From Phenylobacterium sp. CCH9-H3 (GTDB lineage: Bacteria; Pseudomonadota; Alphaproteobacteria; Caulobacterales; Caulobacteraceae), in the NCBI RefSeq assembly GCF_001557235.1, contig NZ_LSJI01000062.1, positions 1 through 64,000 on the forward strand: a stretch of 64,000 nucleotides of DNA, in the 5' to 3' direction. The notes under the pieces were generated by a model. The model saw only the letters and a list, made by a program, of their open reading frames with translations. It searched no databases and was not told where the DNA came from. Positions 52,174-61,512 of the stretch are shown piece after piece. The stretch's first letter is position 1. The number at the start of each line of letters is the position of its first letter. A program made the position numbers and the translations under genes.

Positions 52174-54089
52174 AGCACCTTCTTCAGGAACACCACCTCG
52201 GTCGCCCGCACGGCTTCCTGGTTGGCCTTCTTGTAGATGCCATGGCCCTCGTCCTTGGCCAGGACGTACCAGACCTCGGTCCCCTGGGCCCGCAGCTTGG
52301 CGACCATCTGCTCGGACTCGGTGCGCGGCACCCGCGGGTCGTTGGCGCCCTGGAAGACCATCATGGGCTTCTTCATCCGCTCGCTCATGCGGATCGGGGC
52401 GATGCGGTCGAAGACGGCGCGCATCTTCGGGTCCCGCTCATCGCCATACTCGGCCCGGCGATTGTCGCGCCGGTAGCCCTCGGTGTTCTGCAGGAAGGTG
52501 ACCCAGTCGGAGATGCCGTAGAGGTCGATCGCCCCGGCGATCCGGTCGTTGTAGTGGCCCGCCACCGCCAGGACCATGTAGCCGCCATAGGACTGGCCGA
52601 CCACAGCCACCCGGCTGGCGTCCAGGTCGGGCTGCGTCGCCACCCAGTCCAGCAGGGCGCCGATGTCCTTGACCGAGTCCTCGCGCTTCTCGGCGTTGTC
52701 GAGGCCGAGGTAAGTGCGGCCATAGCCGGAGGACCCGCGGACGTTGGGGATGATCACGGCCGCGCCCAGCTCGTTCACCCACGACTGCCGCCGCGGGTTG
52801 AAGTTCGGCTGCTCCTGTCCTTCCGGGCCGCCGTGGATCTGGATCACCACCGGCAGCTTGCCGGCCTTCGCGGCCTTGGGCTTGTAGATGAAGGCCGGGA
52901 TCTGGCGGCCGTCGAAGGTCGGGTAACGGAACAGCTCGGGCTCGACGAGCTTGGCGGGATCGAGGCCGCCCAGCTCGCTTTCCGTCCAGCGCACGAGCTG
53001 GCCGCTTTTCAGGTCATAGCTCCAGACATCCCCGGAGCTGGTGGAGGTGGACAGGCTGAGACCGATCTTCGATCCGTCCGGCGAGAACTTGGCCGCGGTC
53101 AGCACCCCTTTGGGCAGCTTCGGCCCCGGCAGCACCTTGCCGGTCGCCACGTCCCGCAGAACGAGGGTGGAATAGCCCTCCTCGTTGACCCATAGGGCCA
53201 CGGTCTTGCCGTCGGGGCTAACGTCGAAATCCTCCGAGCCCCATTTGGCCCCCGGCTCGAGGTCGCGGAGCTTCCCGGACTTAATGTCGATCACCACCGG
53301 CCGCGTATGCTCCGCGCCGTCGTCCGAAAGCGTAAGGACCGCGGCGCCGCCATCGACGAAGGCGCCGCCCTGATAGGCCGCTTTCCGCTTGGGCCCGATC
53401 TGGGTCAGCTTGCCGCTGGCCACGTCCAGGGTGAACAGCTCGACCTGGGTGGAGGACTGGTAGCGGTTGACCAGAATGGTCTTGCCGTCCGCCGTGATGT
53501 CCTGCGGCGACATCGAGCCCGTGCCTTCCAGCACCGTCCTGCGGCTGGCCGGATTGGAGGGATCGGCCACGACGATGTCGTAGTTGGGATCGCCTGGCGT
53601 GACCTGGGCCCAGGCGACCGTCTTGCCGTCGCGGGTGAAGACGAAGGCCTGGTTGCGGGTGTTCGGCGCGGTTAGCTGGGTCTCGGCGCCCGCCAGGTCG
53701 CGCAGGTAGGCCTGGTAGTATTCCGCACCGCCCACGTCCCGCGGATAGAGGTATGTGGACGTACCGGGGCGGACCCGCGCCACGCTGATCGGCTCGCTGA
53801 AGAAGGTCAGCTGCGTGCGCGCCGCGCCAGGGCTGGCCACGCGGTGGATCTGGTTGGTGTCGCCGAAACGGGTGGCGATCAGCATGGAGCCGTCGGGCAA
53901 CCAGTCCTCGAACACCGCCGAGCGGGCATTGTAATAGGGCGCGAGCGCGGCCTGCAGCGCGGGCGGCGTGGGCGGCGCGCCGTCATAGACGATATTGCCC
54001 ACCTCGCGCCGGGCCGTCTGGCCGAGGGCCGACGACCCCAGGGCCAGGGCCATGACCGTTCCGAACAGCAGCGCACGCGACGTCTTCAC
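52161..54089 (-). CDS. Secreted S9-family (prolyl oligopeptidase-type) peptidase
   Basis: A 642-residue protein with signal peptide (residues 1-24, ending LGSSALG-QT). The first 370 residues form a beta-propeller with repeated SPDGxxxA elements (ISPDGKTVALWVNEEG type). The C-terminal alpha/beta-hydrolase has the Ser nucleophile in GQSYGGYMVL, Asp in GANDPRVP and His in DEGHGIYK. It probably trims peptides in the periplasm or outside. GTG 54089 is preferred (GGGGG upstream, signal peptide intact); TTG 54107 is possible. Confidence 0.88.
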   Translation of the reverse strand: MKTSRALLFGTVMALALGSSALGQTARREVGNIVYDGAPPTPPALQAALAPYYNARSAVFEDWLPDGSMLIATRFGDTNQIHRVASPGAARTQLTFFSEPISVARVRPGTSTYLYPRDVGGAEYYQAYLRDLAGAETQLTAPNTRNQAFVFTRDGKTVAWAQVTPGDPNYDIVVADPSNPASRRTVLEGTGSMSPQDITADGKTILVNRYQSSTQVELFTLDVASGKLTQIGPKRKAAYQGGAFVDGGAAVLTLSDDGAEHTRPVVIDIKSGKLRDLEPGAKWGSEDFDVSPDGKTVALWVNEEGYSTLVLRDVATGKVLPGPKLPKGVLTAAKFSPDGSKIGLSLSTSTSSGDVWSYDLKSGQLVRWTESELGGLDPAKLVEPELFRYPTFDGRQIPAFIYKPKAAKAGKLPVVIQIHGGPEGQEQPNFNPRRQSWVNELGAAVIIPNVRGSSGYGRTYLGLDNAEKREDSVKDIGALLDWVATQPDLDASRVAVVGQSYGGYMVLAVAGHYNDRIAGAIDLYGISDWVTFLQNTEGYRRDNRRAEYGDERDPKMRAVFDRIAPIRMSERMKKPMMVFQGANDPRVPRTESEQMVAKLRAQGTEVWYVLAKDEGHGIYKKANQEAVRATEVVFLKKVLSLP

Positions 54090-54213
54090 CAGCAACCCCC
54101 AAGGCAATCCAGGATGGCGCGAGGCAAGCGCGCCCGGGCTCCGGCGTCAATCGGAGTCGGCGGACCATCGTTCGGGGTTTTGCGCCGGAGCGGGGTCCGC
54201 TAAGGCTGCCCGT

Positions 54214-55011
54214 ATGATCACGCCGATCCTGATGCTGGGCGCCGGGCGCATGGGCGGCGCCATGACCGAGGGGTGGCTGGCCGCCGGCGCCTTCGCCGCG
54301 TCCGACCTGATGATCCGCGATCCGAACCCAGGGCCGGCCGCGAAGGCCGCCGAAGCCGCCGGGGCCGTTCTCAACCCGCCCGACGCGGGCCTGGCCCGGG
54401 CGCGGACCGTCGTGCTGGGCGTGAAGCCCCAGGTCTGGCGCGAGGCGGCGGCGGAAGTTGCGCCCTGGCTCGGGTCGGGCGCGATCGTCGTGTCCATCGC
54501 CGCTGGGGTGAAGGCGGCCGACATCGCGCGGGAATTCGGCGGCCGCTGCGTGGCGCGGGTGATGCCGACGACGGCGGCGGCCATCGGTCAGGGGACGGCC
54601 AGCCTCTACGCCGACGAGCCTGAGGCATTGGCCCGCGCCCGCGCCCTGTTCGAGCCGCTGGGCGCGGTGGTGGCGCTGACCGACGAGAACCTGATGCATG
54701 CGGCGACGGCGGTGTCGGGTTCGTCGCCGGCCTATCTTTACGCATTCATCGAGGCGCTGGAGGCGGCGGGCGCCGCCGCCGGCCTGTCGCCGCAGGACGC
54801 CCAGCGGCTGGCGCGCTCCACCCTGACGGGGGCCGCGGCCCTTCTGAATCGGACCGGCGAAGACCCCGCCGAGCTGCGCCGACAGGTGACGTCGCCCGGC
54901 GGCACGACCCAGGCGGCGCTGGACGTCCTGCTGGCGAACGGGGCGCTGCCCGACCTGATGCGCGAGGCGGTGGCGGCGGCCGTGCGCCGGTCGAAGGAGC
55001 TGGGCGCCTAG
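54214..55011 (+). CDS. proC: Pyrroline-5-carboxylate reductase
   Basis: A 265-residue NAD(P)H-dependent enzyme making L-proline. Rossmann motif MLGAGRMGGAM at the N-terminus, VLGVKPQVW, VMPTTAAAIGQG, the catalytic-domain SGSSPAYLYAFIEAL and the signature VTSPGGTTQAALDVL. ATG 54214 fits the family; the long upstream frame overlaps the S9 gene on the other strand and is shadow. Its stop shares bases with the convergent DUF2147 gene. Confidence 0.95.
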   Translation: MITPILMLGAGRMGGAMTEGWLAAGAFAASDLMIRDPNPGPAAKAAEAAGAVLNPPDAGLARARTVVLGVKPQVWREAAAEVAPWLGSGAIVVSIAAGVKAADIAREFGGRCVARVMPTTAAAIGQGTASLYADEPEALARARALFEPLGAVVALTDENLMHAATAVSGSSPAYLYAFIEALEAAGAAAGLSPQDAQRLARSTLTGAAALLNRTGEDPAELRRQVTSPGGTTQAALDVLLANGALPDLMREAVAAAVRRSKELGA

Positions 55012-55430
55012 CTGCGCCGCCAGGTCTGGGCCTGACAGATCACCGCGATGCAGCCTTCGACCTTCAGCGTACCGTTGGGATTGACGCTCAGCTTGCTGTC
55101 GTAGGTCTTGCCAGCCTGCGGGTCGTAGATCTTGCCGCCGGTCCACTTGCCGGGCGCCGCGGGCTTGAACCCGTGCAACATGGGCAGGCCCATGATCGGG
55201 CGGGCCTTCAGCTTGGCGTCAGGGTTGTTGGCGTCGGTCGCCTTGGCGTCGGCGGGATTCTTCAGCCACGAGATGTTTCCGCACATCCTGCCGGGCTGGG
55301 TGGCGCAAGGTCCGATCCGGACCTTGGCGGTCCCGGCCTGGGTCAGCCACTCGCCCTCGACGGGATCGGCGGCGAAAGCGGGCGCGGCGGCGGCCAGCGC
55401 GAGGCCGGCGGCGATGACGAAAGCGCGCAT
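55008..55430 (-). CDS. DUF2147-family exported protein
   Basis: A 140-residue periplasmic protein: signal peptide MRAFVIAAGLALAAAAPAFA, then GEWLTQAGTAKVRIGPC, CGNISWLKN, GLPMLHGFKPAAPGKWTGGK, IYDPQAGKTYDSKLSVNPNG and LKVEGCIAVICQAQTW, which together are the DUF2147 signature. Several conserved cysteines may pair. It is thought to be lipocalin-like, with unknown ligand. It lies 19 bases after the sensor kinase gene and may be the last gene of that operon. Confidence 0.9.
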   Translation of the reverse strand: MRAFVIAAGLALAAAAPAFAADPVEGEWLTQAGTAKVRIGPCATQPGRMCGNISWLKNPADAKATDANNPDAKLKARPIMGLPMLHGFKPAAPGKWTGGKIYDPQAGKTYDSKLSVNPNGTLKVEGCIAVICQAQTWRRS

Positions 55431-55449
55431 CGTAGAATTCCCTGGATGT

Positions 55450-56814
55450 TTATCCCGGCAGCCTGACCATGGCTCGTAGCCCGCCCAGCGGCGAACGGTC
55501 CAGCACGATATCGCCCCCGTGGCCACGGGCGACGTCCCGCGCGATGGCCAAGCCCAGGCCCACGCCCTTGGTGTTCTGATTGCGGCTCTCGTCCAGGCGC
55601 GCGAAGGCCTTGAACGCCTCCTCCCGCTGATCGGCCGGGATGCCGGGACCGTCGTCGTCCACGGTGATCTCCAGGCCGCCGTCGGGCGCCCGGCGGGCGG
55701 CCACCGCCACGTGCTCGCCATGCGCGGCGGCGTTCATCACCAGGTTGGAAAGGGCCCGCTTCAAGGCGCTGGGCCGCGCGGTGGCCGTCAGGTCATCGTC
55801 CGCGGCCACATCGACCTGCGCGCCGAGGCGCCGGGCGCCTTCGCTCACCGCCTCGATCAGCGGGCGCAGCTTGACGGGCTCGGCGGCCTCTCCACCCTCC
55901 CCACGGGCGAAGGCCAGGTACTCGTCGATCATGTGCTCCATCTCGCTCAGGTCGCGCTTCATGTCGGCGGTGCGCTTGGTCTGTTCGGACAGGGCCAGGG
56001 TGAGCTTCAGGCGGGTGAGGGGCGTGCGCAGGTCATGGCTGACCGAAGCGAGCAGGGCGGTGCGCTGTTCGATATGGCGCTGGATGCGCCCGCGCATGGC
56101 CAGGAAGGCGGTCGCCGCGGCGCGGACTTCGCGCGCGCCGTGCGGCTTGAAGGCGGGCACGTCGGCCCCCCGCCCGAACGCCTCGGCGGCGTCGGCCAGC
56201 CGTTCGATGGCCCGCACCTGGTTGCGGATGAAGAGCAGGGCGATAGCGGTGAGCAGGACGGTCGCTACGGTCATCCACAGGACGAAGATGTGCCCCTGGG
56301 TGGCGAAGGCGCGGTCGCGCGGCGCCAGCACCCGCATCACCCCGCCCTGCACCCCGACCCGGATGTCCACGTAGGCGGGGTAGCGGGTGGTGTCGAACCA
56401 GAAGGGCGCATCGAGCCGCTCGCTCAGCGCCCGGTCCAGCGAGCGGTCGATCGGGGCGAAGAAGGCCTCCAGCAGCACGGGCGGATCGCGGCGGCGCAGG
56501 GGCAGGCTGCGGCCCGGCTGCAGGGCGATGGACAGGCCCATGGAGTCCTCGGCGCGCTGGCTGAGCTTGGCGAAGCTCTCCGGCGTCGGGTCTTCCCGAT
56601 AGCTCTCGACGGCCCAGGCGATGTCGCCGGCAAGCCCTTCGGACAGGCGCGCGGTCACCGTCTGCCAGTGGGCGTCGAAGAAGACGTAGGTCACCGCGAT
56701 CTGCATCAGGGCGACCGGCAGGACGATGATCAGCAGCGAGCGTGCGAACAGCGTCGACGGCAGCCGCCGCTTCATCCAGCGCATGAGCACGCGCGTGGAG
56801 GAGGGGAGTTTCAC
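55450..56814 (-). CDS. EnvZ-like sensor histidine kinase
   Basis: A 454-residue membrane kinase. Two transmembrane segments (about 20-41 and 165-187) flank a periplasmic sensor, followed by HAMP, a HisKA dimerisation helix with the phospho-His in SVSHDLRTPLTRLKL, and an HATPase_c domain (NLVMNAAAHG, DDDGPGIP, GVGLGLAIARD). The GTG start at 56814 has GGAGGAG in front. The cognate regulator is the OmpR-type gene immediately upstream, separated by a 155-bp palindromic repeat. The signal is unknown; sequence style is close to EnvZ/RstB. Confidence 0.92.
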   Translation of the reverse strand: MKLPSSTRVLMRWMKRRLPSTLFARSLLIIVLPVALMQIAVTYVFFDAHWQTVTARLSEGLAGDIAWAVESYREDPTPESFAKLSQRAEDSMGLSIALQPGRSLPLRRRDPPVLLEAFFAPIDRSLDRALSERLDAPFWFDTTRYPAYVDIRVGVQGGVMRVLAPRDRAFATQGHIFVLWMTVATVLLTAIALLFIRNQVRAIERLADAAEAFGRGADVPAFKPHGAREVRAAATAFLAMRGRIQRHIEQRTALLASVSHDLRTPLTRLKLTLALSEQTKRTADMKRDLSEMEHMIDEYLAFARGEGGEAAEPVKLRPLIEAVSEGARRLGAQVDVAADDDLTATARPSALKRALSNLVMNAAAHGEHVAVAARRAPDGGLEITVDDDGPGIPADQREEAFKAFARLDESRNQNTKGVGLGLAIARDVARGHGGDIVLDRSPLGGLRAMVRLPG

Positions 56815-56820
56815 GTGCTC

Positions 56821-56975
56821 GCTCCTCCCCTGTCGCGAAGACGGCGGGGGGGGTGGCGCGAAGCGCCGGAGGGCGCGCAAAGCCGCCCCCCCGGAGCCGG
56901 CCGCCTCACGCCCCCTCCGTCTCGCCGCTGCGCGACGATCCACCTCCCCCGTCGTCTGCGCGACAGGGGAGGAGC
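56821..56975. repeat. Palindromic MITE-like intergenic repeat
   Basis: The left end (GCTCCTCCCCTGTCGCGAAG...) and the reverse complement of the right end (GCTCCTCCCCTGTCGCGCAG...) agree over about 35 bases with few mismatches. Related segments continue inward (GGAGGGCG / GGAGGGGGCG), so the whole 155 bases can fold as one long imperfect hairpin. It sits between the response regulator and kinase genes. Such GC-rich hairpins recur between genes in Caulobacterales, as far as I recall. Confidence 0.7.
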
Positions 56976-56998
56976 TGGAAAGGTCGTGCTTCGTCCCA

Positions 56999-57706
56999 TC
57001 AGTCGGGCGCCAGGCGATAGCCGACGCCGCGGACGGTCTGGAGATAGCGGGGCGCCTTGGGGTCGTCCTCGATCTTGCGGCGCAGGCGGGTGACCTGCAC
57101 GTCAACGGCGCGGCCGGACGGGTCCACCGAGCCGCGCGCGAGCTCCAGCCGGTCGACCGGTTCGTGCGGGGTGCGGGCGAGCTGGCGCAGCAGCGAGACC
57201 TCGGCCTCGGTCAGGCGCACCGGCTCGCCGGCGCAGGAGAGTTCGCCGCGGTCGGCGTCGAACTGGCAGCGGCCCAGGGAGAGCGCGCCGCCGGCCGGCT
57301 GGCGGTCGCTGGCGCGGCGTAGGATCGCCTCGATCCGCAGAAGCAACTCCTCGGGCTCGAACGGCTTACCCAGATAGTCGTCGGCGCCCAGCTTCAGGCC
57401 CTCGATCCGGTCGCCCGACTCGGTCTTGGCGGTCAGCATCAGCACCGGCGTGCGCCCGGGCGTGCCCCTCTGCTCGCGCAGCCACCGGGTGAGGGAGAAG
57501 CCGTCCTCGCCCGGCATCATCACGTCGAACACGGCCAGGTCGAAATCGAGCGTGGCGAGGAGCCGCCGGGCCGGCGCACCGCCCGCCGCGGCGGTCACGC
57601 GGAAGCCCGCGCGGGTCAGGTATTCCTTCAGCAGGTCGCGGATGCGGTCGTCGTCGTCGACCACCAGCAGGTGCCGGGCGCGGGGCGGGGCGTCCGAAAA
57701 GCTCAT
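56999..57706 (-). CDS. OmpR-family response regulator
   Basis: A 235-residue regulator. Receiver domain: DDDD acidic pocket near 17-20, phospho-Asp in AVFDVMMPGEDG, Lys in DDYLGKPFEPEEL. Winged-helix output domain about 140-233, ending VDVQVTRLRRKIEDDPKAPR then LQTVRGVGYRLAPD. Its start overlaps the MarR stop by 4 bases. Partner of the kinase gene that follows. Confidence 0.94.
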   Translation of the reverse strand: MSFSDAPPRARHLLVVDDDDRIRDLLKEYLTRAGFRVTAAAGGAPARRLLATLDFDLAVFDVMMPGEDGFSLTRWLREQRGTPGRTPVLMLTAKTESGDRIEGLKLGADDYLGKPFEPEELLLRIEAILRRASDRQPAGGALSLGRCQFDADRGELSCAGEPVRLTEAEVSLLRQLARTPHEPVDRLELARGSVDPSGRAVDVQVTRLRRKIEDDPKAPRYLQTVRGVGYRLAPD

Positions 57707-58188
57707 GGGCGTCCTCCGCCGGGGGTTCGCATCCGGCCGCCGGCCATCGCCGCCAGTATGGCGCGCGCGCCGGCCACGCCGTCCAGTCCGCCGATGCGAT
57801 AGGCGCGGGTGAGCTGGCTGCGCAGGCGCTCGCTGATGGCGCTTTCGAAGGCCTCCCCGCGGGGCGTCAGGGCGGCGGAACGCCGACGGCCGTCCACGTC
57901 GCCGGCCTGCTTTTCCACCAGACCCTTGGCGGCCAGATCGACGAGGATGCGGCTGGCCGCCTGCTTCGACAGGCTGGTGAGGTGCGCCAGTTCCTGCACG
58001 CCCACGCCCGGTCGGCGGCGCAGCAGGAAGGCGGCGCGCCAGTGGGAGCGGCCCAGGCCCAGGGCCTCGGCCTCCAGTCCTTGGTCCACGGCCGCCCAGA
58101 GCGACGCCTCGGCCAGCAGCAGCAGCTCGAGCCCGGCGTCCAGTTCGTCCTCCCGCAGGATCAGGCGCGGATCGGCCGGCGCGCTCAT
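57703..58188 (-). CDS. MarR-family transcriptional regulator
   Basis: A 161-residue winged-helix regulator. DNA-binding region GVGVQELAHLTSLSKQAASR then ILVDLAAKGLVEKQAGDVDG, with the wing DGRRRSAALTPRG, is typical of MarR. It heads a MarR-OmpR-kinase operon, an arrangement found in several alphaproteobacteria. ATG 58188 is chosen over the longer frame. The effector is unknown. It is divergent from ilvE, with about 90 bases between. Confidence 0.9.
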   Translation of the reverse strand: MSAPADPRLILREDELDAGLELLLLAEASLWAAVDQGLEAEALGLGRSHWRAAFLLRRRPGVGVQELAHLTSLSKQAASRILVDLAAKGLVEKQAGDVDGRRRSAALTPRGEAFESAISERLRSQLTRAYRIGGLDGVAGARAILAAMAGGRMRTPGGGRP

Positions 58189-58280
58189 GCCGCCGTCACC
58201 GAGCAAGGGCGGTCCAATTTGTTTGACGCGGGGCGGCCGGGGCGTTTCAAGAGGCGCACTGAAAAGGACGATATTTCCCC

Positions 58281-59168
58281 ATGGCTCTTGTTCCCTTCGA
58301 CGACCGCGACGGCTGGATCTGGATGGACGGCGAATTCGTGCAGTGGCGCGACGCGAAGGTGCACGTCCTGACGCACGGCCTGCACTATGCGTCGGCCGTG
58401 TTCGAGGGTGAGCGGATGTACGGGGGTGAGATCTTCGAGCTGACGGCGCATACGGAGCGGCTGTTCGAGTCCGCGAGGATTCTGGACTTCGAAATCCCGT
58501 TTACGGTGGCCCAGATCGACCAGGCCTGCAAGGACACCTGCGCCAAGAACGGCCTCACCGACGCCTACGTCCGACCCATCGCGTGGCGGGGTTCGGAGAT
58601 GATCGGCGTCTCGGCCCAGAACACCAAGATCCATGTGGCCATCGCAGTCTGGGAGTGGCCCAGCTATTTCTCGCCCGAGGAAAAGGCCAAGGGCATCCGC
58701 ATGTGCTGGGCCAAGTACAAGCGCCCCAGCCCGGAAACCGAGCCGGTCCACGCCAAGGCCACCGGCCTCTACATGATCTGCACCATCTCCAAGCACGCCG
58801 CCGAGAAGGACGGTTTCACCGACGCCATGATGCTCGACTATCGCGGCTATGTGGCCGAGAGCACCGGTTCGAACGTCTTCTTCGTCAAGGATGGGGCGAT
58901 CCATACGCCCAAGCCCGACTGCTTCCTGAACGGCATCACGCGCCAGACGGTGATCAAGCTGGCCCGGGAGAAGGGCTTCGAGGTGATCGAGCGCCACATC
59001 AAGCCGGAGGAGCTGTCGGGCTTCACCGAGTGCTTCGTCGTCGGCACGGCCGCCGAGGTGACCCCGGTCTCGCAGATCGGCGAGTACAGCTTCACGCCGG
59101 GCGCCCTGTCGCTCAGCCTGATGGACGACTACGCCAAGCTGGTCCGCCGCGAGCTGGTGGCCGCCTGA
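58281..59168 (+). CDS. ilvE: Branched-chain amino acid aminotransferase
   Basis: A 295-residue fold-type IV PLP enzyme for the last step of leucine, isoleucine and valine synthesis. HYASAVFEGERMY near the N-terminus, the PLP lysine in HAKATGLYMICTISKH, the conserved DYRGYVAESTGSNVFFV and NGITRQTVIKLAREKG, and the C-terminal CFVVGTAAEVTPVSQIGEY. Length and order are normal. A strong hairpin follows 7 bases after the stop. Confidence 0.95.
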   Translation: MALVPFDDRDGWIWMDGEFVQWRDAKVHVLTHGLHYASAVFEGERMYGGEIFELTAHTERLFESARILDFEIPFTVAQIDQACKDTCAKNGLTDAYVRPIAWRGSEMIGVSAQNTKIHVAIAVWEWPSYFSPEEKAKGIRMCWAKYKRPSPETEPVHAKATGLYMICTISKHAAEKDGFTDAMMLDYRGYVAESTGSNVFFVKDGAIHTPKPDCFLNGITRQTVIKLAREKGFEVIERHIKPEELSGFTECFVVGTAAEVTPVSQIGEYSFTPGALSLSLMDDYAKLVRRELVAA

Positions 59169-59175
59169 CCCTCGT

Positions 59176-59205
59176 CAGCCCCCGGCGCGTTTGCGCCGGG
59201 GGCTG
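59176..59205. terminator. Bidirectional hairpin between ilvE and the third TonB receptor
   Basis: Perfect 13-bp stem: CAGCCCCCGGCGC (59176-59188) with GCGCCGGGGGCTG (59193-59205) and a GTTT loop. A short T-containing tail follows on the plus strand. It serves both convergent genes. Confidence 0.75.
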
Positions 59206-59215
59206 CTGGTTTGCC

Positions 59216-61447
59216 TCAGTACCGGTAGCGCAGGAAGACGCCGAGGCTGCGCGGACGGTTCAGCGTCAAGAGGTCGACGCCCAGGCTGTCGATGTTCGAG
59301 ATCGACACCTTGTAGGTCTTGTCGAACAGGTTGCGCGCGAAGACCCCGGCCTCGATCGTCCCGTCGGGCGAGATCCACGAGCCTTGCGCCCCCGCCACCC
59401 ACACCGCGTCCTGCGACAGGCGCTCGGCGTTGGAGTTGTCGAAGTAGATCTTGGACGAATAGGCGGCATCCACCGTCCCGTTCAGGCGTGCGCCCGAGGC
59501 CAGGGGGTGGCTGTAGGTGGCCGCCACGTTGAACGTGACTTTCGGCGACTGCGGCAGGCGGTTGCCGGTGTAATCCTGGCCCTCGGAGAGGTAAGTGCCG
59601 AACTCGGCGTGCAACAGCGACAGGCCCGCGTCGATGCGCAGGTTTTGGGTCAGGCGGGCCGACCCCTCGACCTCCGCGCCGTAGACCTTGGAGCTGGCGG
59701 CGTTGTCGAGCACCAGCACCGTCAGGCCGTTGCGCAGCGCCTGGGCGAACACCTGCTGGTCCTGGTAGTCGTAGTAGAAGGCCGACATGTTCAGCCGCAC
59801 GCGGCGGTCGAACAGTTCCGACTTCAGGCCGACCTCGTACGAGTCGAGCTTTTCGTTGTCGTACGGGATCAACTCCTCCGGCGTGGTGGCCAGGCCCCCG
59901 AAGAAGCCGCCGCTCTTGTAGCCCCGGTTGTAGGTCGCATAGACGCTGGCGTCGTCACCAAGCTCGTAGCGCAGGCCGAGGCGCCCGGACCAGGCGGAGA
60001 AGGTCTTCTTCTGCTTGGAGGTCAGCAGGACAATCAGGCCGCCCTCGGCCTGGCTCTGGTAGTCGAAGCTCTTCTCGTCGGCCGAGTACCGCAGGCCGAC
60101 GGTGGCGGTGAGCCGGTCGGTCAGGCTGTAGTCTGCCTGGCCGAAGATGGCGTAGCCCTTGGTCTTCTGCGTGTACGGATAGCTGAAGGTCGCAACGCTG
60201 TTCTCCAGGCTGAAGCCGTCCGGGAACAGCGGTCGCAGGTCGCGCAGCACGTCCTGGGTCGAGGCGTCCTTGACCGTCTCGTCGAGGTAGTAGCCGCCCA
60301 GCACCCACTTCAGCGGCGAGCCGGCGCTGTCATTCGACTGAATCCGGAGTTCCTGGGTGAACTGGCGCTGGCGGGCCAGGTAGTTGATCTCCAGCATCTG
60401 AAGGGGGCTGGAGTCGGTGTTCTCGAAGGCGTTGCGGTGGGCCCACGACCAGGCGGTCACCGAGACCAGCGACACGGACCCGAGGTTCCAGGTCATGTTC
60501 GCCGAGGCGCCGAACAGGTCGATCTTGTCCTTGCCCTCCTGGTTGGCGTCGAGGGCGCGGTTGTCGCGATCGGTGTCGACGTAGCCCAACAGGTCGCTGC
60601 AGTCGGCCGTGCCATAGTAGGCCGGGGCGCAAAAGCCGCCGGCCCCGACTGCCGCCGCCGTGGCTGGGAACAGCGCCCGGTGCTGCGGCTGGGTCGCATC
60701 GCCCCGGTTCACGAAGCGGCTCACCTGGAACAGCGCCTCGAAATCGGAGGTGGGCGTGTAGAGCGCCGACAGGCGCAGGGCCCAGTAGTCGGTGTCGTTC
60801 ACGTCGTGGCCGGTGACCCGGTTGTAGGTGTAGCCATCGTCCCTGACATACTGGGCCGCGGCGCGCACGGCGAGCTTGTCCGCGATCACCGGGCCCCCCA
60901 CGGCGCCGCTGAGGTTCAGGGCGTTGTACGTCGCATACTCGGCCGAGGCTTCGGCGGCGAAAGACTGGGTCGGGCGCTTGGTGGTGATGTTCACCGCCCC
61001 GCCGTTGGTGTTGCGGCCGTAGAGGGTGCCCTGCGGCCCGCGCAGGACCTCGATCTGGCCGATGTCGAAGAACCCAGCCATCTGGGCCAGGGGCGATCCG
61101 ACGTAGACGCCGTCCACATAGATCCCGACGCCGGCCGAGGAGTTGGGATTGAAGTCGCTGAGGCCCACCCCGCGGATGAAGATCTTGGGGTTGGCGGCCG
61201 CGTCGCCGCTACTGACGCGCAGGCCGGGAGCGAGGTTGTTCAGGCCGGTGACGTTGGTGACGCCGCGCTCCTGCAGCGCCTGGCCCGACAGGGCGGTCAC
61301 CGAGACCGGAACGTCCTGCAGGTTCTCGGACCGCTTCTGGGCGGTGACGACGACCTCCTCGATGGTGGCCTCGCCACCGTCCTGCGCCATCGCGGCGCCT
61401 GCCGAGAGGGCGAACGCGGCGCAGCTCGCAAACAAAATCGATCTCAT
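59216..61447 (-). CDS. TonB-dependent receptor of the dimethylformamidase-like locus
   Basis: A 743-residue outer-membrane receptor. Signal peptide MRSILFASCAAFALSAGAAM-AQ, TonB box IEEVVVTAQKRSE, plug motifs IRGVGLSDFNPNSSAGVGIY and LRGPQGTLYGRNTNGGAVN, and barrel end LGVFLRYRY. It is the shortest of the three receptors here. ATG 61447 has AGGGG six bases upstream. Its promoter region faces that of the dimethylformamidase-like gene and shares a 15-base repeat with it, so the receptor probably imports the hydrolase's substrate. That link is inference. Confidence 0.9.
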   Translation of the reverse strand: MRSILFASCAAFALSAGAAMAQDGGEATIEEVVVTAQKRSENLQDVPVSVTALSGQALQERGVTNVTGLNNLAPGLRVSSGDAAANPKIFIRGVGLSDFNPNSSAGVGIYVDGVYVGSPLAQMAGFFDIGQIEVLRGPQGTLYGRNTNGGAVNITTKRPTQSFAAEASAEYATYNALNLSGAVGGPVIADKLAVRAAAQYVRDDGYTYNRVTGHDVNDTDYWALRLSALYTPTSDFEALFQVSRFVNRGDATQPQHRALFPATAAAVGAGGFCAPAYYGTADCSDLLGYVDTDRDNRALDANQEGKDKIDLFGASANMTWNLGSVSLVSVTAWSWAHRNAFENTDSSPLQMLEINYLARQRQFTQELRIQSNDSAGSPLKWVLGGYYLDETVKDASTQDVLRDLRPLFPDGFSLENSVATFSYPYTQKTKGYAIFGQADYSLTDRLTATVGLRYSADEKSFDYQSQAEGGLIVLLTSKQKKTFSAWSGRLGLRYELGDDASVYATYNRGYKSGGFFGGLATTPEELIPYDNEKLDSYEVGLKSELFDRRVRLNMSAFYYDYQDQQVFAQALRNGLTVLVLDNAASSKVYGAEVEGSARLTQNLRIDAGLSLLHAEFGTYLSEGQDYTGNRLPQSPKVTFNVAATYSHPLASGARLNGTVDAAYSSKIYFDNSNAERLSQDAVWVAGAQGSWISPDGTIEAGVFARNLFDKTYKVSISNIDSLGVDLLTLNRPRSLGVFLRYRY

Positions 61448-61481
61448 ATTCATCCCCTGACGTGTCGATCGCGCGACCATT

Positions 61482-61512
61482 CTTATACGGTAGTAAAAGC
61501 TATATAATGCAA
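61482..61512 (-). promoter_or_regulatory. Possible promoter of the third TonB receptor
   Basis: On the minus strand, TTGCAT (61507-61512) and TATAAG (61482-61487) with a 19-base spacer. The first copy of the repeated 15-mer lies between the two boxes. The spacing is longer than ideal. Confidence 0.35.
61488..61502 (+). promoter_or_regulatory. Candidate operator, copy 1
   Basis: CGGTAGTAAAAGCTA. It matches copy 2 (61641-61655) in 13 of 15 positions, with both differences G/A. It directly abuts the TATAAG box of the receptor promoter, a position suited to a repressor. Confidence 0.5.
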
